Below, piece after piece: positions 7,930-15,233 of a stretch of DNA of 17,945 nucleotides. Position 1 is the first letter of the stretch. Each line of letters opens with the position of its first letter. A program made the translations under genes and the position numbers. The notes beneath the pieces were generated by a model that did not search any database, was not told the DNA's origin, and saw only the letters and a program-made list of their open reading frames with translations. Source of the DNA: Pseudomonadota bacterium (GTDB lineage: Bacteria; Pseudomonadota; Gammaproteobacteria; Burkholderiales; Burkholderiaceae_D); the NCBI GenBank assembly GCA_023449275.1, contig JAEXJM010000049.1:1-17945 (forward strand). Reading direction: 5' to 3'.

Positions 7930-8119
7930 ATGCAAGATTCATTCTCTTTCGGAGCCAATCCATTCAAAATTTGAAAAAAGTCTTGATCAGATAAGGAAAA
8001 TAGACGATATTGACGTTGGGCAACTTAACATTACCGGAATTGTTTTTGCCAGTATTCTGTCTGAACTTACAACAAATATATCGTTTCAGAGAAAACATTC
8101 CTTATGTAAAGGTAAGTGA
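7930..8119 (+). pseudogene. Possible small gene split by a +1 frameshift
   Basis: An ATG at 7930 opens MQDSFSFGANPFK and meets a stop at 7972-7974. Skipping one base at the A-rich/T-rich junction near 7969 leads into a second frame that continues without stop for 49 codons (FEKSLDQIRKIDDIDVGQ, then LNITGIVFASILSEL) to TGA at 8117-8119. The joined N-terminus has the look of a small cytosolic helical protein, loosely reminiscent of granule-associated PhaM/phasin-type N-termini, but I cannot confirm a family. There is no clear ribosome-binding site. It could be a decayed gene, a sequencing indel, or chance open frames in the 298-base gap between the transglycosylase and helix-turn-helix genes. 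Confidence 0.25.
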
Positions 8120-8145
8120 AATTATATTAAACAGGATTTTTTAAC

Positions 8146-8475
8146 ATGACGAACAAAGCCAAAAATCCAATAACACAACCGGATGAAGACCGGTTGGAAA
8201 ATCGCATTTATGACCCCAACCGCCTTCTGGATACGTTGATTCAGCTTCTGAATCTCAAAAATGATGCAGCCCTGTCGCGTGCACTGGAAGTCGCTCCTCC
8301 CGTCATCAGCAAGATCAGGCATAACCGCTTGCCGGTCGGTGCGTCATTACTGATTCGGATGCATGAAGTCAGCGATTTGAGCATCAAGGAATTGCGCAGG
8401 CTGATGGGCGATCGCCGTTCAAAATTTCGTATCAGTGACAAACAGTTCAAACCAAAAAATACCGGCGAGAATTAA
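8146..8475 (+). CDS. Small helix-turn-helix protein, 109 aa
   Basis: Compact DNA-binding protein of the Cro/C1-like helix-turn-helix type. Residues ~27-88 form the domain: DPNRLLDTLIQLLNL, then NDAALSRALEVAPPVISKI (helix, turn, recognition helix), then RHNRLPVGASLLIRMHEVSDLSIKELR. The 25-residue N-terminal and 20-residue C-terminal tails are polar and charged. AGGA lies 9 to 10 bases before the ATG. It stands alone, followed within 40 bases by a strong terminator, so it is monocistronic. The TATATT at about 8124-8129 is a possible -10 box but its -35 is poor. Similar single-domain proteins occur in Oxalobacteraceae and relatives with no known target; regulation of DNA is inferred from the fold only. 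Confidence 0.8.
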   Translation: MTNKAKNPITQPDEDRLENRIYDPNRLLDTLIQLLNLKNDAALSRALEVAPPVISKIRHNRLPVGASLLIRMHEVSDLSIKELRRLMGDRRSKFRISDKQFKPKNTGEN

Positions 8476-8513
8476 TTCATGCCATCAGCTTTCTCCGGCT
8501 TTTCATCTTTATC

Positions 8514-8545
8514 GGGCTCAAAATACGGCATCTTGAGCCCTTTTT
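8514..8545 (+). terminator. Rho-independent terminator after the HTH gene
   Basis: Perfect 8-bp stem GGGCTCAA/TTGAGCCC with an 11-base loop, followed by TTTTT. The T run is on the plus-strand side only; the minus-strand side lacks one, so it ends the helix-turn-helix gene rather than the convergent argD. Confidence 0.85.
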
Positions 8546-8549
8546 CATC

Positions 8550-9803
8550 TCATGCAGATGCTTTCTTCCAGGCATCCAGTGACAGACGCAACAGTTTTTC
8601 TCCCTGCATAATGTGTTCATCCCTGATAACGAGCGCAGGAACATAACGGATAACGTCGTAACCTGCCAGTAGCAACAATAAACCCTGTTTTGCAGCAGCC
8701 GCCGTTATTTCAGCCGCCTTTCCCCGATATTTATCGGACATGACCAGACCAAGCATCAGGCCTTTGCCACGCACTTCCGAAAAGACGTCAGGATAATCGG
8801 CAACGATACTTTCCAGACTGGCTCTCAATTTATTGCCCGCTTCGGTGACCCGTGAAAGAAAATCCGGCGTATTGATGATTTCCATAACCTTGCACGCAAC
8901 AGCGGCAGCCAGTGGGTTCCCGCCATATGTCGTACCGTGAGACCCAACGGAAAAGGCATTGGCAATTTCTGTCGTCGTCAGCATGGCTGCGATAGGGAAA
9001 CCATTTCCAAGTGCCTTGGCCGAGGTCATGATATCCGGTGTGACACCGTATCCCATATAAGCGAACAGATCTCCCGTCCGCCCCATGCCGCACTGTATTT
9101 CATCAAAAATAAGCAGCGCATTTTTCTCGTTACAGAGCTGGCGCAAGGTCTTCAGATATTCGGCACTCGCAGGAAGTATGCCCCCTTCACCCTGAACCGG
9201 TTCGACCACAACGGCACAGACATCATCGTCAATAGCGGTGCGCGCGGCTTCAATGTCATTGAAAGGAATATGATCGATCTGTTGCGGTAATGGTTCAAAG
9301 CCTTCCGTATATTTCGACTGACCGCCAACGGTTACTGTAAACAGGGTTCTTCCATGAAAGGAGTGAAAACAGGAAACGATACGGTTTTTGTTGGCTCCGA
9401 AATGAGTGTGCCCCCATTTACGCGCCAGTTTGAAAGCGGCTTCATTGGCTTCCCCACCGGAATTACAGAAAAACACCTTTTCTGCAAAAGTGGCTTCAGT
9501 CAGCGCCTTTGCCAGTTTCAGGACAGGTTCGTTGGTAAAGTAATTACTGACATGCCAAAGCTTTTTGGCCTGATCCGTCAGCGCTTCAACCAGTTCGGCA
9601 GGCGCATGGCCCAGACCGGAAACGGCGATGCCGCCCGTCAGATCAAGATAATGCTTTCCATCCTGATCCCAGAGATCAAGCCCGGAACCCCGGACGGGAA
9701 TGAATGCATTCGGTGCAAATACGGGTACCATCACGTCATCAAAAGTCTGGCGGTTCACTGTCTTGTCTTTATTGTCGACCGAAGGATTTGACGGGGCATT
9801 CAT
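8550..9803 (-). CDS. argD: Acetylornithine aminotransferase
   Basis: PLP-dependent class III aminotransferase of arginine synthesis: N-acetylornithine plus 2-oxoglutarate from N-acetylglutamate semialdehyde plus glutamate, run in the biosynthetic direction; cytosolic. In the 417-residue protein the motifs are LDLTGGIAVSGLGH near the N-terminus, FFCNSGGEANEAAFKLAR, FHSFHGRT, VEPVQGEGG, the PLP-contacting aspartate in LLIFDEIQCGMGRTG (Asp234) and the Schiff-base lysine in SAKALGNGFPIAAML (Lys263). The frame is open further upstream to 9902, but the ATG at 9803 has GGAG 7 bases before it and fits the family length. No other arginine gene is adjacent. Succinylornithine or ornithine aminotransferases share these motifs, so biochemical preference is inferred from overall resemblance. 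Confidence 0.92.
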   Translation of the reverse strand: MNAPSNPSVDNKDKTVNRQTFDDVMVPVFAPNAFIPVRGSGLDLWDQDGKHYLDLTGGIAVSGLGHAPAELVEALTDQAKKLWHVSNYFTNEPVLKLAKALTEATFAEKVFFCNSGGEANEAAFKLARKWGHTHFGANKNRIVSCFHSFHGRTLFTVTVGGQSKYTEGFEPLPQQIDHIPFNDIEAARTAIDDDVCAVVVEPVQGEGGILPASAEYLKTLRQLCNEKNALLIFDEIQCGMGRTGDLFAYMGYGVTPDIMTSAKALGNGFPIAAMLTTTEIANAFSVGSHGTTYGGNPLAAAVACKVMEIINTPDFLSRVTEAGNKLRASLESIVADYPDVFSEVRGKGLMLGLVMSDKYRGKAAEITAAAAKQGLLLLLAGYDVIRYVPALVIRDEHIMQGEKLLRLSLDAWKKASA

Positions 9804-10133
9804 TCCATTACTCCATTTAAAAATTGATTCTGAAAACAAAAAATCTGCATTTATCCCACACAGGCAAAAACATGAAAGCCTGCATCCGTGAAAATACATC
9901 ACATAAAGGATTCTATACTTATCTTGCTCTCCTGACAGACAAATTCACCTTTTTTGCATCGTCGTCATTTGCTTTAAAGGAAACTCAACCGCAACATCCG
10001 CCATCTTTGTAAAAAATAACACGTTCATACAGAACAATTCACTCTAATACTTTTCATTTTCCGTCACAGCAAGGATAATGCATTAGAAAAATAACCATCA
10101 GTTATGACAACCTGTTTGGAACCATAATCGACA
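9804..10133. other. Divergent argD-mnmE intergenic region, 330 bases
   Basis: No convincing gene. It must hold the promoters of argD (minus) and mnmE (plus). On the minus strand TATAGA (9917-9912) lies about 110 bases before the argD start with a poor -35 (TTGTCT at 19 bases). The argD leader would then contain a small hairpin CAGGC/GCCTG (9882-9878 with 9865-9861). Nearer mnmE are a 10-bp palindrome TAATGCATTA (10076-10085) and a short inverted repeat ATAAC-CATCA-GTTAT (10091-10105). None of these is strong enough to name an operator. Confidence 0.5.
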
Positions 10134-11522
10134 ATGAAAACTGATTCTTCTCCTATCGTTGCAATAGCGACGCCACCGGGACGCGGAGGTGTAGGTATTG
10201 TTCGCATTTCCGGCAAAAATCTGGACCAGCTTATTAACGAGCTTTTCAAGGATACCAGTGCGGATTTGCCATTAACGCCCCGTTACGCTCATTTCCTGCC
10301 ATTTCTGGACGCAGACAAATCCATCCTTGATGAAGGATTGGTGATTTATTTCAAGGCACCGAATTCCTTCACAGGGGAGGATGTTCTCGAATTGCAGGGA
10401 CATGGCGGCACGACGGTTTTGCAAATGGTTCTGAAACGGTGTCTGGAAGCCGGAGAAAAAATCGGCCTGCGAATGGCTGAACCCGGCGAATTCACCCGTC
10501 GTGCCTTCATGAATGACAGGATTGACCTGGCTCAGGCGGAAGCGATCGCCGATTTGATCGATGCAACCACAGAAGAAGCTGTTCGTTCAGCCTCCCGTTC
10601 TCTTTCCGGTGTCTTTTCAAAAGAAATCCATGAACTGGTTTCCAAAATCATCCATCTTCGGATGATGGTTGAATCTTCTCTGGACTTCCCGGAAGAAGAC
10701 ATCGATTTTCTGAAAAAGGAAAATGTGGAAAGCCAGATCGCTACCATTCAGGAAACTCTTTCGGGCATCATCGCCCAGTCCGCTCAGGGAGCCCTGCTGC
10801 GGGAAGGCATCCACGTCGTTCTTGCCGGCCAGACAAACGTCGGCAAATCCTCCCTGTTGAATGTCCTTACCGGTTCCAATGTCGCCATCGTCACCCCGAT
10901 AGCCGGAACGACACGGGACAAAATCACGGAAACGATCCAGATCGAAGGTGTTCCTGTTACCCTGATCGATACGGCAGGCATTCGTACCGGCAGTGCCGAA
11001 GATGAAGTCGAGCGTATCGGTATAGAACGGACCTGGGACGAAATCGGAAAAGCCGACGTCATTCTTCAATTGCTCGACGCCAGCCTTGGGCCAACCCGTG
11101 CAGATGAAAAGATCATGGCGGATTTTCCGGAAGGCATTCCTGTCATCCAGATCTGGAACAAAATCGATATTTCCGGGCACAGGCCTTCCGTAGATTCCAT
11201 GTTCGGCATCACTCAGGTCTATCTCTCTACCCAGACCGGGGATGGCATTGACCTGTTAAGAAGCGAGCTGCTTAAAATCGCAGGCTGGACACAAACAGGT
11301 GAATCGACTTATCTCGCGCGAGAACGTCATCTGACGGCAATGAAAGTGGCTGAACAACACTTGGCTATTGCATCGGAACTGGTCGTAGCGGCAAATCCGT
11401 CGATCGATCTTCTTGCTGAAGAGCTGAGACTGTCGCAAGACGCACTGAACAGCATCACCGGTAAATTCACTTCCGACGATCTTCTCGGCCTGATATTCTC
11501 CCGCTTTTGTATCGGAAAATAA
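10134..11522 (+). CDS. mnmE: tRNA modification GTPase MnmE
   Basis: With MnmG it installs the 5-carboxymethylaminomethyl or aminomethyl group on wobble uridine 34 of certain tRNAs, using methylene- or formyl-THF chemistry and GTP hydrolysis. The 462 residues show the N-terminal folate-binding domain (IVAIATPPGRGGVGIVRISG, 8-27; EPGEFTRRAFMNDRIDLAQAEA), the helical domain, the inserted G domain with P-loop GQTNVGKS (232-239), IAGTTRD, DTAG (279-282) and NKID (342-345), and the invariant C-terminal FCIGK with the catalytic cysteine. The P-loop has Thr where most MnmE proteins have Pro. The ribosome-binding site is weak (GGAA). In many bacteria mnmE follows rnpA-yidC; here it is preceded by a divergent gap and followed by its own terminator, so it is monocistronic. 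Confidence 0.97.
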   Translation: MKTDSSPIVAIATPPGRGGVGIVRISGKNLDQLINELFKDTSADLPLTPRYAHFLPFLDADKSILDEGLVIYFKAPNSFTGEDVLELQGHGGTTVLQMVLKRCLEAGEKIGLRMAEPGEFTRRAFMNDRIDLAQAEAIADLIDATTEEAVRSASRSLSGVFSKEIHELVSKIIHLRMMVESSLDFPEEDIDFLKKENVESQIATIQETLSGIIAQSAQGALLREGIHVVLAGQTNVGKSSLLNVLTGSNVAIVTPIAGTTRDKITETIQIEGVPVTLIDTAGIRTGSAEDEVERIGIERTWDEIGKADVILQLLDASLGPTRADEKIMADFPEGIPVIQIWNKIDISGHRPSVDSMFGITQVYLSTQTGDGIDLLRSELLKIAGWTQTGESTYLARERHLTAMKVAEQHLAIASELVVAANPSIDLLAEELRLSQDALNSITGKFTSDDLLGLIFSRFCIGK

Positions 11523-11537
11523 TCTTCCACTTTACTG

Positions 11538-11575
11538 CTCCATGAAACCATTCGGGTTTCATGGAGTTTTCTTTT
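11538..11575 (+). terminator. Strong Rho-independent terminator after mnmE
   Basis: Perfect 12-bp stem CTCCATGAAACC/GGTTTCATGGAG with a 5-base loop, starting 15 bases after the mnmE stop and followed by TTTTCTTTT. It insulates mnmE from the riboflavin genes. Confidence 0.95.
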
Positions 11576-11620
11576 CCCTCTCTTTCATATCCACACGAAT
11601 GGCACATTACCAGACACTCC

Positions 11621-11650
11621 GTTCAAACAAGTAAATATGTCTGTTTGGAC
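11621..11650 (+). promoter_or_regulatory. Inverted repeat upstream of ribBA
   Basis: GTTCAAACA (11621-11629) and TGTTTGGAC (11642-11650) are inverted copies, eight Watson-Crick pairs and one that becomes G-U in RNA, around a 12-base AT-rich centre. It lies 41 bases before the ribBA start. It could be an operator dyad or a leader hairpin. The segment between the mnmE terminator and ribBA is only about 115 bases and lacks the conserved FMN-riboswitch elements, so it is not that element. Confidence 0.4.
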
Positions 11651-11691
11651 GATATTCATTTAAAATAGCAGGTTCCAAAGGAATCAAGTAT

Positions 11692-12810
11692 ATGCCCATT
11701 TCTCCTACACAAGATATTATTGACGAACTGCGTGCAGGTCGCATGGTTATTCTGGTTGATGATGAAGACCGCGAAAATGAGGGTGATCTGATGATCGCTG
11801 CCGATTTCATCACTCCCGAAGCCATCAATTTCATGGCCAAATACGCCCGCGGACTGGTGTGCCTCACACTTACCAAAGCCCATTGCGACCAGCTCGGGCT
11901 GGCACAAATGGCCCGGGACAACCGCAGTTCATACAACACGGCTTTCACCACGTCGATCGAAGCGGCTGAAGGTGTCACAACCGGTATCTCGGCTTATGAC
12001 CGTGCCCACACGGTTCAGGTTGCCGTAGCAAGGAATGCGAAACCGGAGGACATCGTCCAGCCCGGACACATTTTCCCGATCACCGCCAGGGACGGCGGTG
12101 TATTGATGAGAGCCGGACATACTGAGGCAGGATGTGACCTGACGGCATTGGCCGGCCTGACGCCTGCCAGCGTGATCTGCGAAATCATGAATGAAGACGG
12201 TTCCATGGCACGATTGCCGGAGCTGCTCGAATTTGCGGAAAAACACCATCTCAAGATTGGCACCATTGCCGATCTGATCAGCTACCGCAACCAGCATGAA
12301 AGTATCATCGAACGTATCGCAGAGAACGAGCTGAACACGGCAGCTGGTACATTTCATGCCATTGTTTATCGCGACAAGCCCAGCCAGTCCGTCCACCTTG
12401 CCCTCATCAAAGGCGAAATCGTTTCAGATGAAGAAACTCTGGTCAGGGTCCATCAGCCTCTCTCTCTTGTCGATCTTATTGAAACCCGCTTCACGGCACA
12501 TTCATGGAATCTTCTGGACTCCATGAAAAAAATACATGCATCCGATCGCGGAATACTTGTATTATTGAACTGTAACGAAGAATCAGCTGAATCATTTGTC
12601 GACAACTTCAAGGCCCTCGGCAGACCCAAAACAAATGATGCGGTATCGGCAAAAAGTGAAATCATCAGAAATCACGGAATCGGTGCACAAATTCTCAGGG
12701 ATATCGGTGTCGGCAAAATGAAACTTTTGGCCAACCCCAAGAAAATGCCTTCCATGACAACCGGCTTCAACCTCGACATAGTCGGCTATCTGGACAGCAA
12801 AGACAATTAA
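11692..12810 (+). CDS. ribBA: 3,4-dihydroxy-2-butanone-4-phosphate synthase with RibA-like C-terminus
   Basis: The N-terminal ~205 residues are RibB, which turns ribulose 5-phosphate into dihydroxybutanone phosphate plus formate for riboflavin synthesis. Visible are the acidic metal site DDEDRENEGDLMIAADF (23-39) and RAGHTEAGCDL (140-150). The C-terminal ~165 residues align in position with GTP cyclohydrolase II, but its zinc cysteines and the usual RVHSEC-type motif are missing: the segment reads RVHQPLSLVDLIETRF. The GTP cyclohydrolase activity is therefore probably absent, as described for RibB-RibX hybrids of proteobacteria, and a true RibA should be elsewhere in the genome. AGGA precedes the ATG by about 9 bases. 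It is followed after 29 bases by ribH, then nusB, a conserved beta-proteobacterial order. Confidence 0.93.
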   Translation: MPISPTQDIIDELRAGRMVILVDDEDRENEGDLMIAADFITPEAINFMAKYARGLVCLTLTKAHCDQLGLAQMARDNRSSYNTAFTTSIEAAEGVTTGISAYDRAHTVQVAVARNAKPEDIVQPGHIFPITARDGGVLMRAGHTEAGCDLTALAGLTPASVICEIMNEDGSMARLPELLEFAEKHHLKIGTIADLISYRNQHESIIERIAENELNTAAGTFHAIVYRDKPSQSVHLALIKGEIVSDEETLVRVHQPLSLVDLIETRFTAHSWNLLDSMKKIHASDRGILVLLNCNEESAESFVDNFKALGRPKTNDAVSAKSEIIRNHGIGAQILRDIGVGKMKLLANPKKMPSMTTGFNLDIVGYLDSKDN

Positions 12811-12839
12811 ACATTCATCCACGACCAAGGAGAACGATG

Positions 12840-13325
12840 ATGACAGTCAACACTTTTGAAATTGATCTTCAGGGCCAGGATCTGAGAATCGGTATTGTCC
12901 AGTCCCGTTTCAATGAAGAAATCTGCCGCGGGCTGTTGAGTGCCTGTCTGGCCGAACTCAAGCGTCTTGGTGTCGCTGATGAAGATATTCTTGTCGCCAC
13001 TGTACCAGGAGCACTGGAAATTCCGACAGCCCTTCAGAAAATGGCCGAAACGCAGCAATTTGATGCCCTGATTGCCGTAGGTGGTATTATCAAGGGAGAA
13101 ACGTATCACTTTGAACTGGTTTCCAACGAATCCGCTGCAGGCATTTCACGCGTTGCCCTCGACTTCGACATGCCGATTGCCAATGCCATCCTGACAACCT
13201 ACACAGATGAACAGGCTGAAGCGCGTATGGTTGAAAAAGGTACTGAAGCCGCTCGTGTCGCTGTCGAAATGGCTAATCTCGTCATGGCAATCGATGAACT
13301 GGAACCACCGGAAGAAGACGAATAA
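12840..13325 (+). CDS. ribH: 6,7-dimethyl-8-ribityllumazine synthase
   Basis: Condenses dihydroxybutanone phosphate (made by the preceding gene product) with 5-amino-6-ribitylaminouracil to give lumazine, the riboflavin precursor; forms pentamers or 60-subunit capsids in other bacteria. Motifs seen are IGIVQSRFNEEI at the N-terminus, VPGALEIP, and GGIIKGETYHFE with the catalytic histidine (His90). The second ATG (12840) is preferred over 12837 because AAGGAG is then 7 bases away. The C-terminus ends in an acidic tail, ELEPPEEDE. Length is 161 residues. It is co-transcribed with ribBA. Confidence 0.95.
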   Translation: MTVNTFEIDLQGQDLRIGIVQSRFNEEICRGLLSACLAELKRLGVADEDILVATVPGALEIPTALQKMAETQQFDALIAVGGIIKGETYHFELVSNESAAGISRVALDFDMPIANAILTTYTDEQAEARMVEKGTEAARVAVEMANLVMAIDELEPPEEDE

Positions 13326-13331
13326 CATTTT

Positions 13332-13352
13332 CACAAAGCCTTTTTCTTTGTG
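13332..13352 (+). other. Hairpin between ribH and nusB
   Basis: CACAAAG/CTTTGTG form a perfect 7-bp stem with loop CCTTTTT, starting 6 bases after the ribH stop. No T run follows, so it is not a typical terminator. It may be an intercistronic stability or processing element. Confidence 0.35.
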
Positions 13353-13372
13353 TCATCTCTTGCATTATCAAA

Positions 13373-13843
13373 ATGAATACCAAATCTGTCCATGCCAATC
13401 CATCCAAAAACCGTTCCCCCCGGCATCGCTCGAGGGAATTTGCTTTACAGGGTTTATATGAATGGCTTTTAAATCGGGATGACGCGTCCGTTATCATCGA
13501 GCACATTCGGCAAGCTCACGGATTCGACAAGGCCGATACAGGCCACTTTGTCACACTTTTGTCTGGCAGTATTCATCAGGCGGATAAATTGCGTGAGGCA
13601 CTCGCACCGCATATTGACCGTCCGCTTGAAGAGTTGTCCCCTGTCGAGCACGCCGTTCTGATTCTGGGCGCATTCGAACTGGCCAACCACATTGAAATAC
13701 CGTACCGCGTCGTCATCAATGAGGCCGTTGAACTGACAAAATCATTCGGTGGCATTGACGGGCACAAATTCGTGAATGGTGTCCTGGACAAGCTGGCGGC
13801 AAAGTTACGTCCTGTCGAGGTCGATGCAAACCGCAAAACCTAA
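13373..13843 (+). CDS. nusB: Transcription antitermination factor NusB
   Basis: All-helical RNA-binding protein that, with NusE (ribosomal S10), binds boxA RNA in rRNA leaders and prevents premature termination. The 156-residue protein has a basic N-terminus (SKNRSPRHRSREFALQGLYEWL), the central helices with LSPVEHAVLILGAFEL, and the family signature IPYRVVINEAVELTKSFGGIDGHKFVNGVLDKLA. No Shine-Dalgarno sequence precedes the ATG, and the 47-base spacer from ribH contains a hairpin, so its translation may rely on ribH read-through. ribH-nusB adjacency is widely conserved. Confidence 0.96.
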   Translation: MNTKSVHANPSKNRSPRHRSREFALQGLYEWLLNRDDASVIIEHIRQAHGFDKADTGHFVTLLSGSIHQADKLREALAPHIDRPLEELSPVEHAVLILGAFELANHIEIPYRVVINEAVELTKSFGGIDGHKFVNGVLDKLAAKLRPVEVDANRKT

Positions 13844-13869
13844 AAAAGGTGCCGTTTTTACGGCACCTT
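13842..13869 (-). terminator. Terminator hairpin between nusB and metF
   Basis: Perfect 10-bp stem AAGGTGCCGT/ACGGCACCTT with a 4-base loop begins next to the nusB stop codon. The run of six A on the left gives U6 on the minus-strand transcript, making it a strong terminator for metF. On the plus strand no T run follows, so nusB would be ended less efficiently. Confidence 0.85.
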
Positions 13870-13874
13870 AATCA

Positions 13875-14759
13875 TCAGGCTTCAACGGCTTCGGCTTTTT
13901 TGCCGGAGCCGATTTCTTTTTGTTCATGCAATTTCAGGCGATGCCAGATTTCTCTGGTGGTTGCCGCCTTGTTCAAACTGTAAAAATGAAGTCCGGGCGC
14001 ACCGCCAGCCAGTAACTGCTCACACAGTTCCGTCACGACATCCAGACCAAACGCACGGATCGAGGCCAGATCGTCACCGTAATTCTCGAGTCTCAGGCGA
14101 ATCCAGCGTGGAATTTCCGCACCACACATATCGGAAAACTGAGCCAGCTGCTTGTAGTTGGTAATCGGCATGATTCCCGCAATGACCGGAATATCAACCC
14201 CGGCTTTCTGCACGTTTTCCATAAACCGGAAATAGGAGGAAGCATTGTAAAAATACTGTGTAATGGCGGCATCCGCTCCGGCTTGTACTTTCCGGACAAA
14301 ATTATCGACATCGTCCTGCAGGGATTTTGCCTGTGGATGCATTTCAGGATAGGCCGCCACATCGATCCGGAACCAGTCGCCCGTTTTTGCACGGATAAAT
14401 TCAACCAGCTCATTGGCATAACGAAACTCGCCAAGAACACCGTACGAACTGGGCAAGTCACCTCGGAGCGCAACAATGTGCCTTATTCCATTGGAACGAC
14501 ATTCATTCAATCTTTCCAGAACAGATTCACGTGTCGTTCCGATACAGGTAATGTGAGGAGCGGCTTCAAACCCTTCCTTCTGGATTTCCAGAGCGATATT
14601 GTGTGTACCCTGTTGTGTTGATCCGCCAGCACCATAGGTAATCGAAAAATATTTTGGCGCCAACTCGGCCAATTCCGCACGGGTCTTTCGCAGAGTTTCG
14701 ATCCCTTCCGGAGTCTTTGGAGGAAAAACTTCAATACTGAAACTTTTTTGTGATGGCAT
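13875..14759 (-). CDS. metF: 5,10-methylenetetrahydrofolate reductase
   Basis: FAD enzyme reducing 5,10-methylene-THF to 5-methyl-THF with NADH, supplying the methyl group for homocysteine remethylation. The TIM-barrel protein of 294 residues shows the catalytic glutamate in SIEVFPPKTPEG (Glu10), YFSITYGAGGS, AAPHITCIG, HIVALRGDLP with the flavin-interacting aspartate (Asp101), VAAYPEMHPQAKS, ITQYFYNASSYFRF, PVIAGIMPITNYKQL and LHFYSLN near the end. The ATG directly follows the stop codon of the small membrane-protein gene with no intervening base, indicating translational coupling. It is the last gene of the ahcY cluster. Confidence 0.96.
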   Translation of the reverse strand: MPSQKSFSIEVFPPKTPEGIETLRKTRAELAELAPKYFSITYGAGGSTQQGTHNIALEIQKEGFEAAPHITCIGTTRESVLERLNECRSNGIRHIVALRGDLPSSYGVLGEFRYANELVEFIRAKTGDWFRIDVAAYPEMHPQAKSLQDDVDNFVRKVQAGADAAITQYFYNASSYFRFMENVQKAGVDIPVIAGIMPITNYKQLAQFSDMCGAEIPRWIRLRLENYGDDLASIRAFGLDVVTELCEQLLAGGAPGLHFYSLNKAATTREIWHRLKLHEQKEIGSGKKAEAVEA

Positions 14760-15101
14760 TTAATTCTTCAATAGCAAAGTGGACAGTGCCCACGAAATGA
14801 TACTGTACAGCAATGCCCCCCCTATCGCGGCCCAGAATCCGTTGACATAAAAGCCATCTACCATTTTCGATACCAGCCAGAACAGCAATCCGTTGATGAT
14901 AAAAATGAAAAGGCCAAGAGTCACCAATGTTACCGGCAAAGTCAGCACGACAAAAATCGGCCTGATCAAGGCATTGACCAGTCCCAGAACCAGTGCTGCT
15001 ATCAACGCCGTCCAGAAACCGGAAATCCTGATCGACGTCATCAGATAGGGTAAAGCGAGCAAAGCAACCGTATTAATCAGCCAGACGACGAGAATACGCA
15101 T
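14760..15101 (-). CDS. Small four-helix membrane protein, YvlD/DUF360 type
   Basis: This 113-residue protein is almost entirely hydrophobic with four predicted membrane helices (about 4-22, 29-49, 55-77, 88-109) and the family pattern ALVLGLVNALIRPIFVVLTLPVTLVTLGLF spread over residues ~36-65. Databases often label this family phage holin, but nothing here suggests phage and its function is unknown. A near-perfect ribosome-binding site AGGAGG lies 6 bases before the ATG, stronger than that of any neighbour. It is sandwiched between ahcY and metF, an arrangement common in beta-proteobacteria, and its stop abuts the metF start. Confidence 0.88.
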   Translation of the reverse strand: MRILVVWLINTVALLALPYLMTSIRISGFWTALIAALVLGLVNALIRPIFVVLTLPVTLVTLGLFIFIINGLLFWLVSKMVDGFYVNGFWAAIGGALLYSIISWALSTLLLKN

Positions 15102-15141
15102 GATTCCCTCCTAAAAAATAGTGGAACACTTGTTCAGACTT

Positions 15142-15158
15142 TAATGGTTTTACCATTA
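15142..15158 (-). repeat. Perfect dyad TAATGGT-TTT-ACCATTA
   Basis: A perfect 7-bp inverted repeat around 3 bases lies about 40 bases upstream of the small membrane-protein gene. It could act as an operator or as a small hairpin in the ahcY-metF message; no regulator is assigned. Confidence 0.35.
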
Positions 15159-15192
15159 CCGTATGAGCATCATATCCAAAATTCGTCTGGCC

Positions 15193-15223
15193 AAAGTGAC
15201 GGAAAATGAATTCCGTACACTTT
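15193..15223 (-). other. Hairpin just downstream of ahcY
   Basis: AAAGTGACGGAA pairs with TTCCGTACACTTT through 12 bp with one bulged base and a 6-base loop, beginning 10 bases after the ahcY stop. On the minus-strand transcript no U run follows, so it is more likely a 3' stabilising or partial terminator structure that lowers but does not abolish expression of the next two genes. Confidence 0.45.
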
Positions 15224-15233
15224 TTGATATCGA

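Noticed and set aside
9824..10012. 62-codon plus-strand frame in the argD-mnmE gap
   Set aside because: No ATG at its start, no ribosome-binding site and no protein-like composition; more likely promoter DNA.
14760..15101. Phage holin, suggesting prophage remains
   Set aside because: The resemblance is to the YvlD/DUF360 membrane family often mislabelled as holin; it is embedded in a housekeeping ahcY-metF cluster with no other phage gene.
15124..15135. GAACAAGTGTTC on the minus strand resembles the Bacillus-type LexA/SOS box
   Set aside because: Beta-proteobacterial LexA normally recognises a CTGT-N8-ACAG type site, and neither flanking gene is an SOS gene; treated as a chance match.
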